Source: Fontibacterium universale
GTDB lineage: Bacteria; Pseudomonadota; Alphaproteobacteria; Pelagibacterales; Pelagibacteraceae
DNA: 64,000 nucleotides
Direction: 5' to 3'
Assembly (NCBI GenBank): GCA_965236175.1
Contig: CBDEAT010000005.1
Coordinates: 1-64,000, forward strand
Positions within the stretch are counted from its first letter, which is position 1; every line of letters begins with the position of its first letter. Positions 27,070-36,468 of the stretch are shown one piece after another. The notes beneath the pieces were generated by a model. It did no database searches. It was not told the DNA's origin and saw nothing but the letters and a program-made list of their open reading frames with translations. Made by a program: the position numbers and the translations under genes.

Positions 27070-28452
27070 GCTCTTCCGTAAATATCTTTGATGCGAATAA
27101 TATCATCCTCACCTAAATAGCTACCTGTTTGAACTTCTATAATTTTTAAAATACTTTTTTGTCTATTTTCAATTCTATGAACTGCTCCTTGAGGAATAAA
27201 AATAGAATCTGACTTATTTAAAACTATATTTTTATTATTTAGTACAACATTGGCTTTGCCCTGAACTACAACCCAATTTTCAGACCTGTATTTATGTTTC
27301 TGAAGACTAAGAATTGCTCCAGGATTAACAACTAGTTCTTTTACTTGAAAATCTTTACTGACAAATATGTTTGTAAATTTTCCCCAGGGTCTTTGGGTGG
27401 TTGTATGTTGATCTATAATTTTTGGAAATTTTTTAGCAATTATAGGATAAATATTTTTCAGATTATTATTTTTAAGATCGGAAAGATAAAGAACATCATT
27501 GTTATCAACTGCAAGAATATTTTTTAAATTACTTGCTACAATAGTTCTATTAGAAGAAATGTAGGAATTTTTAACATTACTGCTTAAATATATTTCCTTT
27601 TATATAATTATTATCTTTATCTTTTTTTTCAATTTCCCATTTTTGCAGCCAACTACCTACATCTTTCCAATCACTTAAAAGTTTTTCTGAGTAGACATTT
27701 TTAGATTTTTCTAAGATAGCATGATCAAAAGAAATAGATTTAATTTTTGAATAATATTTATTATCTAATGCTACAATATTGTCTGTCGTTATTGCGTTTA
27801 TATAAGAATCGCAAACTTGCAGCGCCAATTTAGTTTGCAAAACAGAAAATTCATTTAATAATGCTGATTTATTTGAAAGAAACATACCTGAATTCCAGAG
27901 ATAATTATTATTTTTAATAAATTTTTTTGCTCTATTTAAATTTGGCTTCTCGATAAATTTAATAACTTTATTGAAATTTTTATTAATTTTTTTTGAATAT
28001 AAGTAACCATAGCCTGTTTCTGGATAATCAGGTTTAATTCCAAAAATAAAAATTTTATACATATCTAAATAATTAGAAAGTTTTTTTATTTGTCTCTGAA
28101 ATACTATTTTTTTTTCAATTACGTGATCAGATGAAATGATTAGTACGGGTTGATAAAACGTTAAATCATCATCATTTAAGGCCGCAAGTATTGCTGCTGC
28201 TGTATTTTTTTTATCCGGTTCAACGAAAATTTTACAATTTATATTTTTTGTTTGCTCTTTAATTTGGTCTAAAAAATTATCATTTGAACAAATTGTAATC
28301 GGGTCAAAATTTACTCCTGTAACTCTATCTATTGCATGCTTTAATAGGCTTTTTCCGTTAATTTTAATAAATTGTTTTGGGTATTTCTTTCTAGATTCTG
28401 GCCATAATCTAGTACCTTCACCGCCACATAAAATAATAGGTTTAATTTTCAT
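27066..28452 (-). CDS. manC: Mannose-1-phosphate guanylyltransferase / mannose-6-phosphate isomerase (frame interrupted)
   Basis: Bifunctional type II enzyme that makes GDP-mannose for surface polysaccharide. The nucleotidyltransferase part (28452-27577, 291 codons) starts MKIKPIILCGGEGTRLWPES with the GGxGTRLWP-type motif and has FVEPDKKNTAAAI and VIKFIEKPN. The frame stops at 27577. In another frame, 27580-27066 encodes the linker and cupin isomerase domain: NVKNSYISSNRTIVASNL, QRPWGKFTNIFVSKDF, then LQKHKYRSENWVVVQGKA with metal-ligand histidines, and a final QTGSYLGEDDIIR. Restoring 2 bp in the AT repeat near 27586-27592 gives 462 residues, the usual length. It fills the apparent 500-bp gap after xthA. 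Confidence 0.88.
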
Positions 28453-29327
28453 TATAATAAAAAGAATAAAATTATTGGTATAGAAAAAGCAGAACCAATG
28501 GTAGACACAAAAACCGCTGTACCAATTTCCTGATCATAAGAATTATTTTGAGCAGCAATTAAATAAGTTAATATAGCGGCTGGCATTGATGCTTGCAATA
28601 TTACAACTTTTGCAACGTTACCATCAAGTTTTAACAAATATACCACTAACAATCCAATAAATGGTCCTGAAATAAGTTTGAATGAACCAAGTATAAAACC
28701 TATTTTTAATTTTTTAATATTAATCTTACTAAGTGAAATACCAAGGGATAGCAAAACTAATGGTATAACAAATCCTGACAAAATTTTTGTAATACTATTG
28801 AAAAAATTTGGCATTTCTATTTTATAAAATAAAATAATAAGAGAAAATATTAATGACAATAAAACGGGGCTAAGAATTATTCTTTTTAATGAGTAATTTC
28901 CTGATGAAATTGCTGTGTTTGCTGTAAAGTGACTCACCATAACTATTGAAGCAAAACCAGCTGCTAACGCCAATCCTTCGTTTCCAAAAGCCAATAATGA
29001 TAATGGTATTCCCATATTTCCAGTATTTGGATGCATTAACGGAGTTGTTAATTTTATAGAAGGAAGTCTAAAAATTTTTATTAATAAATATCCAAATAAA
29101 AAACCTATAGCCAAGACTAAAAAAGCAGAAAGAAAAATTTTAAAGTAAATATTTATAGTTAAATTAGATCTTGTTAATGAATCATAAATTAAACAAGGAA
29201 GTCCTATATTTGCTACAAGCTTTGTTACTGCAATTGGATTAAAATCTTTATTATATCTGTTCCATAGATAACCAATCAAAACTACAAAAATAACTGGAAG
29301 TATTATATTTAAAATTGTTAGAAACAA
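28452..29327 (-). CDS. AEC-family transporter (auxin efflux carrier / malonate-type)
   Basis: Membrane permease of 291 residues with about ten hydrophobic segments. The N-terminus MFLTILNIILPVIFVVLIGY and the segment LTTPLMHPNTGNMGIPLSLL (around 93-112) are typical of the AEC (auxin efflux carrier, PF03547) family. The C-terminal repeat has the matching helix ILQASMPAAILTYLIAAQN. Bacterial members transport dicarboxylates or other small organic acids; the substrate is unknown here. It shares a base with manC (28452) and follows ilvD by 7 bp. Confidence 0.83.
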   Translation of the reverse strand: MFLTILNIILPVIFVVLIGYLWNRYNKDFNPIAVTKLVANIGLPCLIYDSLTRSNLTINIYFKIFLSAFLVLAIGFLFGYLLIKIFRLPSIKLTTPLMHPNTGNMGIPLSLLAFGNEGLALAAGFASIVMVSHFTANTAISSGNYSLKRIILSPVLLSLIFSLIILFYKIEMPNFFNSITKILSGFVIPLVLLSLGISLSKINIKKLKIGFILGSFKLISGPFIGLLVVYLLKLDGNVAKVVILQASMPAAILTYLIAAQNNSYDQEIGTAVFVSTIGSAFSIPIILFFLL

Positions 29328-29334
29328 TTATTCC

Positions 29335-31050
29335 TCAAATATCCGCGTAACAACTTTTTTCTTTAAAAGCACCCGGATGCGTTACTGCTCCATCTTTTGA
29401 AGATCCTACGGACTGAGCATATTTCCAAATAGTTCCTGATGTAAAATTAGGCTTAATATTTTTCCAAGATTTTTTTCTTTTTTGTAATTCTGTATTAGAA
29501 ATTTTAACGTCTATAGTTCCTTTATTAGCATCAATAATTATTGTATCTCCATTTTTTAATAATGCTATTGGACCTCCATTAAATGCTTCTGGCCCAACAT
29601 GCCCAACGCAAAAGCCTCTGGTTGCTCCTGAAAATCTTCCGTCGGTAATTAACGCTACTTTTTCTCCCATTCCCTGACCATAAATAGCAGCAGTAGTAGA
29701 AAGCATTTCTCTCATTCCAGGACCTCCTCTTGGTCCTTCATATCTAATAACTATAACATCTCCCTCTTTATATTTTCGATTTTGAACTGCTTTAAAAGCT
29801 TCTTCTTCGCTATTAAAGCATAAAGCTTTTCCAACAAACTTTAGCGTTTTCATTCCAGCCACCTTAACAATCGCACCTTCGGGTGCTAAGTTTCCTTTAA
29901 GACCAACAACACCACCTGTTTTTGAAAGTGGTTTATTATAAGGTCTCATTACATCTTGATTATTATTAAATTTAACATTCTGTAGATTTTTTTTCATCGT
30001 TTCTCCTGTGACAGTCAAACAATCTCCATGCAAATAACCTCCATCCAATAAAGTTTTAAGTAACATTGGCACTCCGCCAGCTTCGAACATATCTTTTGCA
30101 ACATATTTTCCACCTGGTTTTAAATCTGCTAAATAAGGAGTTTTTTTAAAAATTTTTGCTACATCCATAAGATCAAATTTTATTCCACATTCATTTGCAA
30201 TTGCAGGAAGGTGAAGAGCAGCATTCGTAGATCCACCAGTAGCGGCAACAATAGTTGCTGCGTTCTGCAATGATTTGAGTGTAACAATATCTCTTGGTCT
30301 AATATTTTTTTTTAATAAAGACATTACTGCCATTCCACTTGCGTAAGCATATTTATCTCTTTCTTCATAAGGAGCAGGTGTTCCTGATGAATATGGCAAC
30401 GCCAAACCTATCGCTTCAGATACACATGCCATTGTATTTGCTGTAAACTGCCCTCCACATGCACCAGCGCTTGGACATGCATTAATTTCTAGTTCCTCTA
30501 AATCTTCATCTGACATTTGATTATTAGAATGCTTTCCAACGGCCTCGAACACATCAACTACTGTTACATCTTTACCTTTAAATTTTCCTGGCAATATAGA
30601 TCCACCATAAATAAAAACGCTAGGTACATTTAATCTGCACATAGCCATCATTAATCCTGGTAAAGATTTATCGCATCCAGCCAAACCAACTAGTGCATCG
30701 TAACAATGTCCTCTGACTGTTAGCTCTGTTGAATCGGCAATTATTTCTCTGGATATTAACGACGACTTCATTCCTTCATGACCCATTGCTATTCCGTCTG
30801 TAACTGTGATTGTACAAAATTCTCTAGGCGTTCCACTATTATCATACACACCTTTTTTTGCAGACTGAGCTTGTCTCATTAAAGCAATGTTACATGGAGC
30901 AGCTTCATTCCATGTTGAGACAACGCCGACAAATGGTTTTGCAATATCACTTTTTTTTAAATTCATTGCATAATAAAAAGATCTATGCGGAGCTCTATCG
31001 GGACCTACTGTAGTATGGCGACTAGGTAATTTTGATTTATCAAATTTCAT
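29335..31050 (-). CDS. ilvD: Dihydroxy-acid dehydratase
   Basis: Fe-S enzyme for the penultimate step of valine, leucine and isoleucine synthesis. The 571-residue protein shows the cluster cysteines and catalytic surroundings: LAGCDKSLPGLMMAM (around 123-137), INACPSAGACGGQFTANTMA (within 189-209), and DGRFSGATRGFCVGHVGPEA near the C-terminus. Length is normal. It is 2 bp after valS on the minus strand. No leader peptide or attenuator is visible between them. Confidence 0.97.
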   Translation of the reverse strand: MKFDKSKLPSRHTTVGPDRAPHRSFYYAMNLKKSDIAKPFVGVVSTWNEAAPCNIALMRQAQSAKKGVYDNSGTPREFCTITVTDGIAMGHEGMKSSLISREIIADSTELTVRGHCYDALVGLAGCDKSLPGLMMAMCRLNVPSVFIYGGSILPGKFKGKDVTVVDVFEAVGKHSNNQMSDEDLEELEINACPSAGACGGQFTANTMACVSEAIGLALPYSSGTPAPYEERDKYAYASGMAVMSLLKKNIRPRDIVTLKSLQNAATIVAATGGSTNAALHLPAIANECGIKFDLMDVAKIFKKTPYLADLKPGGKYVAKDMFEAGGVPMLLKTLLDGGYLHGDCLTVTGETMKKNLQNVKFNNNQDVMRPYNKPLSKTGGVVGLKGNLAPEGAIVKVAGMKTLKFVGKALCFNSEEEAFKAVQNRKYKEGDVIVIRYEGPRGGPGMREMLSTTAAIYGQGMGEKVALITDGRFSGATRGFCVGHVGPEAFNGGPIALLKNGDTIIIDANKGTIDVKISNTELQKRKKSWKNIKPNFTSGTIWKYAQSVGSSKDGAVTHPGAFKEKSCYADI

Positions 31051-31052
31051 AA

Positions 31053-33695
31053 TTAATTTTTAATAGATATTATACTTTCTAATTGATTTAAATCATTTAC
31101 TAATTTTTTTAAAATATCTTTTTCCTTATCAACTATATCTTTTGGAGCTTTACTAATAAAAGATTTATTAGAAAGTTTATTTTTTGTAGCGCTAATAGTG
31201 TTTTTTATTAAGTCTATTTTTGCTTTTACTTTAATAATTTGATCTTTTAAGGAGATTTCTGTTGCAAATTTAATTAGAATAGCATCTCCATCTAAATAAA
31301 TTGGCAATATATTTTCATTTTTTTCATCTTTTTTAAAATAATTTTCAACTCTAGAAGCTTTTTTAAAAATTAAAGAATTTCTATCTAAAAAACTTTTTTT
31401 ATCTTTTGGCAAATGATCAATACAAACATCTACAAAATTACCAGGTGAGACTTGCAAAATAACTTTTGTAGATCGAATCAAACTAACAATTTTAATTAAC
31501 CAATTAACCAATTCAATATTATCATTTTTAATTAACTTTATTTTATTATTAGAATGAAAATTAATTAAAGGGCTTTTTAGCAATTCCAAAAATTTTAATT
31601 TATTCCAAAGTTCTTCGGTAACAAAAGGTATAAATGGATGAAGAGTTAAAAGAATATTTGAAAATATAAATCCAAAAACTTTTTTTGTTTCTTTAATTTG
31701 ATTTTGATTATCTGAATAAAAAATTGATTTTGAAAATTCTAAATACCAGTCACAAAATACATTCCAAACAAAATTATAAATTGCTTTAGACGCTTCATCA
31801 AATCTAAAATTTTGTATATGATTATCAACATTATTTTTTGTATGAATGTACTCATTGATAATCCATTGATTGATTTCTAATTTTACTTCTTTGTTATTAA
31901 TTTTAATATCAAGGTTACATTTATTAAAATCGCAAAATTTAGAAACGTTCCAAATTTTAGTTAAAAAATTTCTATAACCTTTAACTCTTTCTTCTGAAAG
32001 CTTTACATCTCTTCCTGGTGACGCCATCGACATTAAAGTAAATCTTAAAGCGTCAGCTCCGTATTTATTTATTAAATCTAAAGGATCAATAACATTGCCT
32101 TTTGATTTAGACATTTTTTGACCATGCTCATCTCTAACTAATGCATGTATATAAACTTTATCAAAAGGAACCTTTTTGGTTACAAAAAGTCCCATCATCA
32201 TCATTCTAGCTACCCAGAAAAATAAAATATCAAATCCTGTTACTAAAACTGATGTTTTGTAAAATCTTTTAAGATTATAAGTTTTTTTAGGCCAACCTAG
32301 ACTTGCAAATGGCCATAGAGCTGAAGAAAACCAAGTGTCTAAAACATTGCTATCCTGATTAATGGGTGAATTTTTTTTTTTGTAAAACTTATCTGCTTGT
32401 TTTTGTGCATCGTTTTGATCTTTTGCTGAAAAAATCTTTCCGTCACTTCCATACCAAATAGGTATTTGATGACCCCACCAAATCTGTCTGGAAATGCACC
32501 ATGGTCTAATATCTTTTAGCCATAAATTATAAGTTTTTGTCCATGTCTCTGGAAAAAAAATAGTTTTTTTATTTTTTACAGCTTTTAATGCTTCAATTGA
32601 CATTTTCTTAACATTTAAAAACCACTGTTCTGTAAGATATGGTTCTATTATAGAATTTGATCTATCACCATAAGGGACGTTATGTTTTATTGTTTCTTCT
32701 TTTTCTAAAGCATTAATAGATTTTAAATCTTCTATTATTAATTTTCTCGCTTCAAATCTATCAAGTCCTTGGTACTTTTGTGGACAATTTTTATTAAGCT
32801 TCCCGTCTGATTCTAAGATATTAATTTTCTCTAAGTCATGTCTTAATCCAACCTCATAATCATTAAAATCATGGGCAGGAGTAATTTTCACAGCTCCAGA
32901 TCCTTGATTAGGATCAGCATAATCATCTGTGATTATTTTAATTTGCTTATCTATAATTGGAATTTTTGCATATTTATTTACTAATTTTTTATATCTTTTG
33001 TCTTTAGGGTTAACTGCGATTGCAGTATCAGCAAATATTGTTTCCGGTCTGGTTGTGGCTATTGTTATAAAATCATTCTTATTAAGAAAATATTTAATAT
33101 AATAAAGTTTACCTTCAACTTCTTTTTGTACTACTTCTAAATCAGAAATAGCAGTTTTTAACACTGGGTCCCAATTTGATAATTTGAAATCTTTATAAAT
33201 AAGTTTTTTTTTGTATAATTCTAAAAAAACTTTTACTACTGCCTCGGACATATTTTTGTCCATAGTAAATCTAGTTTGCGACCAATCGCATGAAGATCCT
33301 AATTTTTTAAGTTGATTTATAATTAAATTTCCAGAATGTTCTTTCCAGTTCCAAACTTCCTTTAAAAACTTTTCTCTGCCTAATGTACTTTTAGATTGTT
33401 TTTTTTCATTAAGTTTTTTTTCAACAACAAGTTCAGTTGCGATGCCAGCATGGTCAGTTCCTGGTTGCCACAAGGTTTCATAACCTTTTAATCTATAAAA
33501 TCTAACTAATAAATCTTGTATAGAATTATTAAGAGCATGGCCCATATGTAAATTACCAGTTACATTAGGAGGGGGTATTACTATTGAAAAGTATTTTTTT
33601 TTATTATTTTTTTTAGGCTCAAATAATTTATTGCTTTCCCAAAAATTATAAATTTTATCTTCTATATCTAAGTGGTTATAGTTTTCCTCTAACAT
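31053..33695 (-). CDS. valS: Valyl-tRNA synthetase
   Basis: Charges tRNA-Val, with an editing domain that removes mischarged threonine. The 880-residue class I enzyme has PPPNVTGNLHMGHALNNSIQ (HIGH region, around 41-60), TTRPETIFADTAIAVNP (editing domain, around 213-229), MSKSKGN (KMSKS, around 529-535) and a C-terminal coiled coil (about 800-880). Length is normal and the frame is uninterrupted. It starts within 1 bp of the Pcm-like gene stop. Confidence 0.98.
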   Translation of the reverse strand: MLEENYNHLDIEDKIYNFWESNKLFEPKKNNKKKYFSIVIPPPNVTGNLHMGHALNNSIQDLLVRFYRLKGYETLWQPGTDHAGIATELVVEKKLNEKKQSKSTLGREKFLKEVWNWKEHSGNLIINQLKKLGSSCDWSQTRFTMDKNMSEAVVKVFLELYKKKLIYKDFKLSNWDPVLKTAISDLEVVQKEVEGKLYYIKYFLNKNDFITIATTRPETIFADTAIAVNPKDKRYKKLVNKYAKIPIIDKQIKIITDDYADPNQGSGAVKITPAHDFNDYEVGLRHDLEKINILESDGKLNKNCPQKYQGLDRFEARKLIIEDLKSINALEKEETIKHNVPYGDRSNSIIEPYLTEQWFLNVKKMSIEALKAVKNKKTIFFPETWTKTYNLWLKDIRPWCISRQIWWGHQIPIWYGSDGKIFSAKDQNDAQKQADKFYKKKNSPINQDSNVLDTWFSSALWPFASLGWPKKTYNLKRFYKTSVLVTGFDILFFWVARMMMMGLFVTKKVPFDKVYIHALVRDEHGQKMSKSKGNVIDPLDLINKYGADALRFTLMSMASPGRDVKLSEERVKGYRNFLTKIWNVSKFCDFNKCNLDIKINNKEVKLEINQWIINEYIHTKNNVDNHIQNFRFDEASKAIYNFVWNVFCDWYLEFSKSIFYSDNQNQIKETKKVFGFIFSNILLTLHPFIPFVTEELWNKLKFLELLKSPLINFHSNNKIKLIKNDNIELVNWLIKIVSLIRSTKVILQVSPGNFVDVCIDHLPKDKKSFLDRNSLIFKKASRVENYFKKDEKNENILPIYLDGDAILIKFATEISLKDQIIKVKAKIDLIKNTISATKNKLSNKSFISKAPKDIVDKEKDILKKLVNDLNQLESIISIKN

Positions 33696-34345
33696 TAAAA
33701 ATTAAACTCTTCTTTATCGATGTAATTAATTAAAATGGGCGCACTTGCATTCATAATTTTTAATTTTTCATATCCATTTGTTTTTTTATTATAAAGATAA
33801 ATATTAGAGGAAGATTGTTCTTTTAAAATACACACTAATTTCCCATTGATATTTAATTGTTCTAATAAATTCACAGGGTCAGCATTTACTGTTCCGTTAA
33901 TAATAATTTTATTAAATTTAAGATCTGAAATACTAAGTTGTCTATAATTAGAAAATAGAACATTAACATTTGTGGATTTGTTATTTTTTATATTTTTAAT
34001 TGTTAAGTCGTATATGTTTTTATCTTGTTCGATCGAATAAACAAAATTAACTAAATTAGCCAATACTGAAGTTGTGTACCCACCCCCAGAACCTACTTCT
34101 AAAATAACATCAAACAATTCTGGTTTTATAATATTCAGAAACTTCGCGAAGATAAGTGGTTTTAAAATAAAACTACTTTTAGTAAATTTTATATGATCGT
34201 CTATATAGGATAAGTTTTTTAGTGAATCGGGTAAAAAATCTTCTTGATGAACTTTCTGAAATGCTGCAATTAAATTTTCATCTATAATATTATTAGGCCT
34301 TAATTGGCTCTCAATCATATTTAATTTTCGAGTACTGTGTTGCAT
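33695..34345 (-). CDS. Protein-L-isoaspartate O-methyltransferase-like protein
   Basis: SAM-dependent methyltransferase of 216 residues from the Pcm family. It starts MQHSTRKLNMIESQLRPNNI, with the QLRPN element common in the alphaproteobacterial paralog encoded near tolC and valS. The SAM-binding motif is VILEVGSGGGYTTSVLANLV (around 79-98). The C-terminal part is divergent, so true isoaspartyl repair activity is not certain. An alternative start is Met10 (ATG at 34318). It is upstream of valS on the minus strand and divergent from tRNA-Cys. Confidence 0.8.
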   Translation of the reverse strand: MQHSTRKLNMIESQLRPNNIIDENLIAAFQKVHQEDFLPDSLKNLSYIDDHIKFTKSSFILKPLIFAKFLNIIKPELFDVILEVGSGGGYTTSVLANLVNFVYSIEQDKNIYDLTIKNIKNNKSTNVNVLFSNYRQLSISDLKFNKIIINGTVNADPVNLLEQLNINGKLVCILKEQSSSNIYLYNKKTNGYEKLKIMNASAPILINYIDKEEFNF

Positions 34346-34415
34346 AATATTTGCGAGTTTAGAAAACTAAATATATATACACGATAGCTATTAGAAAATA
34401 ATACAGAAAAAATAT

Positions 34416-34489
34416 GGCCACGTGGCGGAATGGTTACGCAGAGGACTGCAAATCCTTGTATCCCAGTTCGATTCTGGGCGTGGCCTCCA
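34416..34489 (+). tRNA. tRNA-Cys (anticodon GCA), CCA encoded
   Basis: A 74-nt tRNA. The acceptor stem GGCCACG (34416-34422) pairs with CGTGGCC (34479-34485); discriminator T and encoded CCA follow. The anticodon loop CTGCAAA contains GCA (34448-34450) between stems GGA and TCC, and the T-arm CCCAGTTCGATTCTGGG is perfect. It is divergent from the Pcm-like gene and 46 bp upstream of tRNA-Asn, probably in one transcript. Confidence 0.97.
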
Positions 34490-34535
34490 AATTAATATTG
34501 TTTTTAAAAAAAAAAATCGTATTGTGCTTTTTTAT

Positions 34536-34611
34536 TCCCCGATAGCTCAGCTGGTAGAGCAGTTGACTGTTAATCAATTGGTCGCAGGTTCGAGTCCTGC
34601 TCGGGGAGCCA
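34536..34611 (+). tRNA. tRNA-Asn (anticodon GTT), CCA encoded
   Basis: A 76-nt tRNA. The acceptor stem TCCCCGA (34536-34542) pairs with TCGGGGA (34601-34607), with discriminator G and an encoded CCA. The anticodon loop CTGTTAA contains GTT (34569-34571). The D-arm GCTCAGCTGGTAGAGC and T-arm GCAGGTTCGAGTCCTGC are canonical. Only 7 bp separate it from the stop of the convergent XRE gene. Confidence 0.97.
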
Positions 34612-34618
34612 AAAAATA

Positions 34619-34969
34619 TTAGGCTGTTTTTGATAGTTTCTTATTTGAATTTAAAATGTTCAAAAGTTTATCTTTTTCAACTTCTGATAATTTGCTCACA
34701 AAAGTTTCTAATGAACTTTCGCTTTTTGCTTGAGAGTCTAAATTTTGAAAATCTTTAAATTCTTCAAAAAAATATTTCACTGGAACTTTTAAAAAATTAG
34801 CTAATTGTAATAATCTACTAGAGCTAACGCCGTTAGTTCCTTTTTCATATTTTTGAATTTGTTGAAATGTAACATTGATTGCTCTTGCTACTTGAGTTTG
34901 TGTAAGTCCAAGAGTAGATCTTCTAGCTCTTAACTGCTTTCCTAAATGTTGATTTAATTCTAATGACAT
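34619..34969 (-). CDS. XRE-family helix-turn-helix transcriptional regulator
   Basis: A 116-residue DNA-binding protein. Residues about 8-66 form an HTH_3 domain: GKQLRARRSTLGLTQTQVAR, INVTFQQIQKYEKGTNGVSS and LLQLANFLKVPVKYFFE. The C-terminal helix is acidic and may mediate dimerisation. It is the common single-domain alphaproteobacterial XRE regulator; the target is unknown. It is divergent from the photolyase operon (86 bp apart), so it could control that operon or itself. That link is positional inference only. Confidence 0.88.
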   Translation of the reverse strand: MSLELNQHLGKQLRARRSTLGLTQTQVARAINVTFQQIQKYEKGTNGVSSSRLLQLANFLKVPVKYFFEEFKDFQNLDSQAKSESSLETFVSKLSEVEKDKLLNILNSNKKLSKTA

Positions 34970-35055
34970 TGATCCCTTTATTTAAATAATAAAATCTGAT
35001 TAAACTTATTTTTAAATAAAAAATCAAGTCATAAAATAAAAAAATAAAAATAATA

Positions 35056-36468
35056 ATGTCATGCTCTTTTCTATGGTTAAAAGATGATTTTAGAACCTCA
35101 AATAATCAAGCAATAAAGGCCTTAATTGAAGATGAAAATAAAAAAAAATGCGCTATATATATATATGAAGAAGATGCATATCTTTTATGTGAATCTCAAA
35201 AATGGTGGCTTGCAAAATCTTTAGAAATATTTAAAAAAAAATTAGAAAATCTTAAGATTTCTCTTGACGTAGTTCACGATAATACAAGAAAAAGTATCAA
35301 AAAACTTATTATTACTAACTCTGTTAATCGTATTTACTGGAACAAATCTTGTAATAAAAATGAGAATGTTATTGAGGAAGATGTAAAAAAAATTTTAGCA
35401 GATAATAATATTTTTTATAAAGAATTTGAGGCTAATTTACTTAATCCTGTTGAAAAAATTAAAAAAGACGACGGAACTCCATTCAAAGTATTTACTCATT
35501 ATTGGAAAAAAGCTGAACAAATCTATCTAAAAAATAATTATAAATATAATGATAAAATATCTAAAAATTATAACCAAAATTTAAAAAAAGATAAAAATAT
35601 TGAAGCTATATACCCAAGGAAAAATTGGTATAAAAAATTTGAAAAATATTGGGAACCGAGTGAAGAAAATGCAGAAAAAATATTAAATAATTTTATAAAA
35701 AATTCCATTGAAAATTACGCAATAAATAGAGACATTCCTTCGATTGAAGGTACATCAAAATTATCACCATATTTGAAATTTGGTCAAATTTCAGTTCATC
35801 AAATAATGCAAAAATGTTTAGAAATTAAAAATAAAAAGATTGGATACAGAAAATATATTAATGAAATTGGCTGGAGAGAATTTTGTCATTCTTTGCTTCA
35901 TAATTTTCCTGAAATGGAAACAAATAATCTTAGAAAAGATTTTGACAATTTCAAATGGAATAAAAACGAAAAATTCTTACTAAAATGGAAGAAAGGATTA
36001 ACTGGATATCCAATTGTTGATGCTGGCATGAGAGAACTTTACGAAACTGGATGGATGCATAATAGAGTTAGAATGATTGTAGCCTCCTTTTTAGTAAAAC
36101 ATTTACGAATTCACTGGCTAGAAGGAGAAAAGCATTTTAGAAATTCACTACTAGATTTTAACATTGCGAATAATGTTGCTGGCTGGCAATGGGTTGCTGG
36201 TACAGGAGCTGATGCGGCCCCATACTTTAGAATCTTTAATCCTATTTTGCAGGGAGAAAAATTTGACTCAAATGGTGATTATGTAAAAAAATGGTGTCCA
36301 GAATTAAAAAATATACCAAATGAATTTTTACACAAACCGTGGGAAATGCCAGAAGAAGTACAAAAAGAAAAAAATATTATAATAGGAAAAACATATCCTT
36401 TTCCAATTGTTAAACATGAAGAAGCAAGAAATTCAGCTTTAAGAGCCTTTCAGGAATTAAAAAAATGA
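35056..36468 (+). CDS. phrB: Deoxyribodipyrimidine photolyase, class I
   Basis: Light-driven repair of cyclobutane pyrimidine dimers. The 470-residue protein has the N-terminal antenna-chromophore domain (MSCSFLWLKDDFRTSNNQAI, about 1-130). The FAD domain then includes SKLSPYLKFGQISVHQIM (within residues 235-252), GWREFCHSLL, TGYPIVDAGMRELYETGWMH and NNVAGWQWVAGTGADAAPYF, carrying the conserved tryptophans of the electron-transfer path. It starts a four-gene plus-strand operon and overlaps the next gene by 4 bp, consistent with a light/UV-exposed marine lifestyle. Confidence 0.96.
   Translation: MSCSFLWLKDDFRTSNNQAIKALIEDENKKKCAIYIYEEDAYLLCESQKWWLAKSLEIFKKKLENLKISLDVVHDNTRKSIKKLIITNSVNRIYWNKSCNKNENVIEEDVKKILADNNIFYKEFEANLLNPVEKIKKDDGTPFKVFTHYWKKAEQIYLKNNYKYNDKISKNYNQNLKKDKNIEAIYPRKNWYKKFEKYWEPSEENAEKILNNFIKNSIENYAINRDIPSIEGTSKLSPYLKFGQISVHQIMQKCLEIKNKKIGYRKYINEIGWREFCHSLLHNFPEMETNNLRKDFDNFKWNKNEKFLLKWKKGLTGYPIVDAGMRELYETGWMHNRVRMIVASFLVKHLRIHWLEGEKHFRNSLLDFNIANNVAGWQWVAGTGADAAPYFRIFNPILQGEKFDSNGDYVKKWCPELKNIPNEFLHKPWEMPEEVQKEKNIIIGKTYPFPIVKHEEARNSALRAFQELKK

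Noticed and set aside
27345..27527. Possible 60-residue plus-strand protein in the gap after xthA
   Set aside because: The minus strand of this stretch encodes the conserved ManC cupin domain, so this is an antisense shadow.
34422..34622. Possible 66-residue protein on the plus strand
   Set aside because: It spans tRNA-Cys and tRNA-Asn; the translation is just read-through of structural RNA genes.
34970..35000. TGATCC motif upstream of the photolyase operon, like the -35 element of the Rhodobacter RpoE singlet-oxygen promoter
   Set aside because: No good -10 partner at the right spacing, it directly abuts the XRE start codon, and SAR11-type genomes are known to have very few sigma factors. 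A 6-bp match is easily chance.
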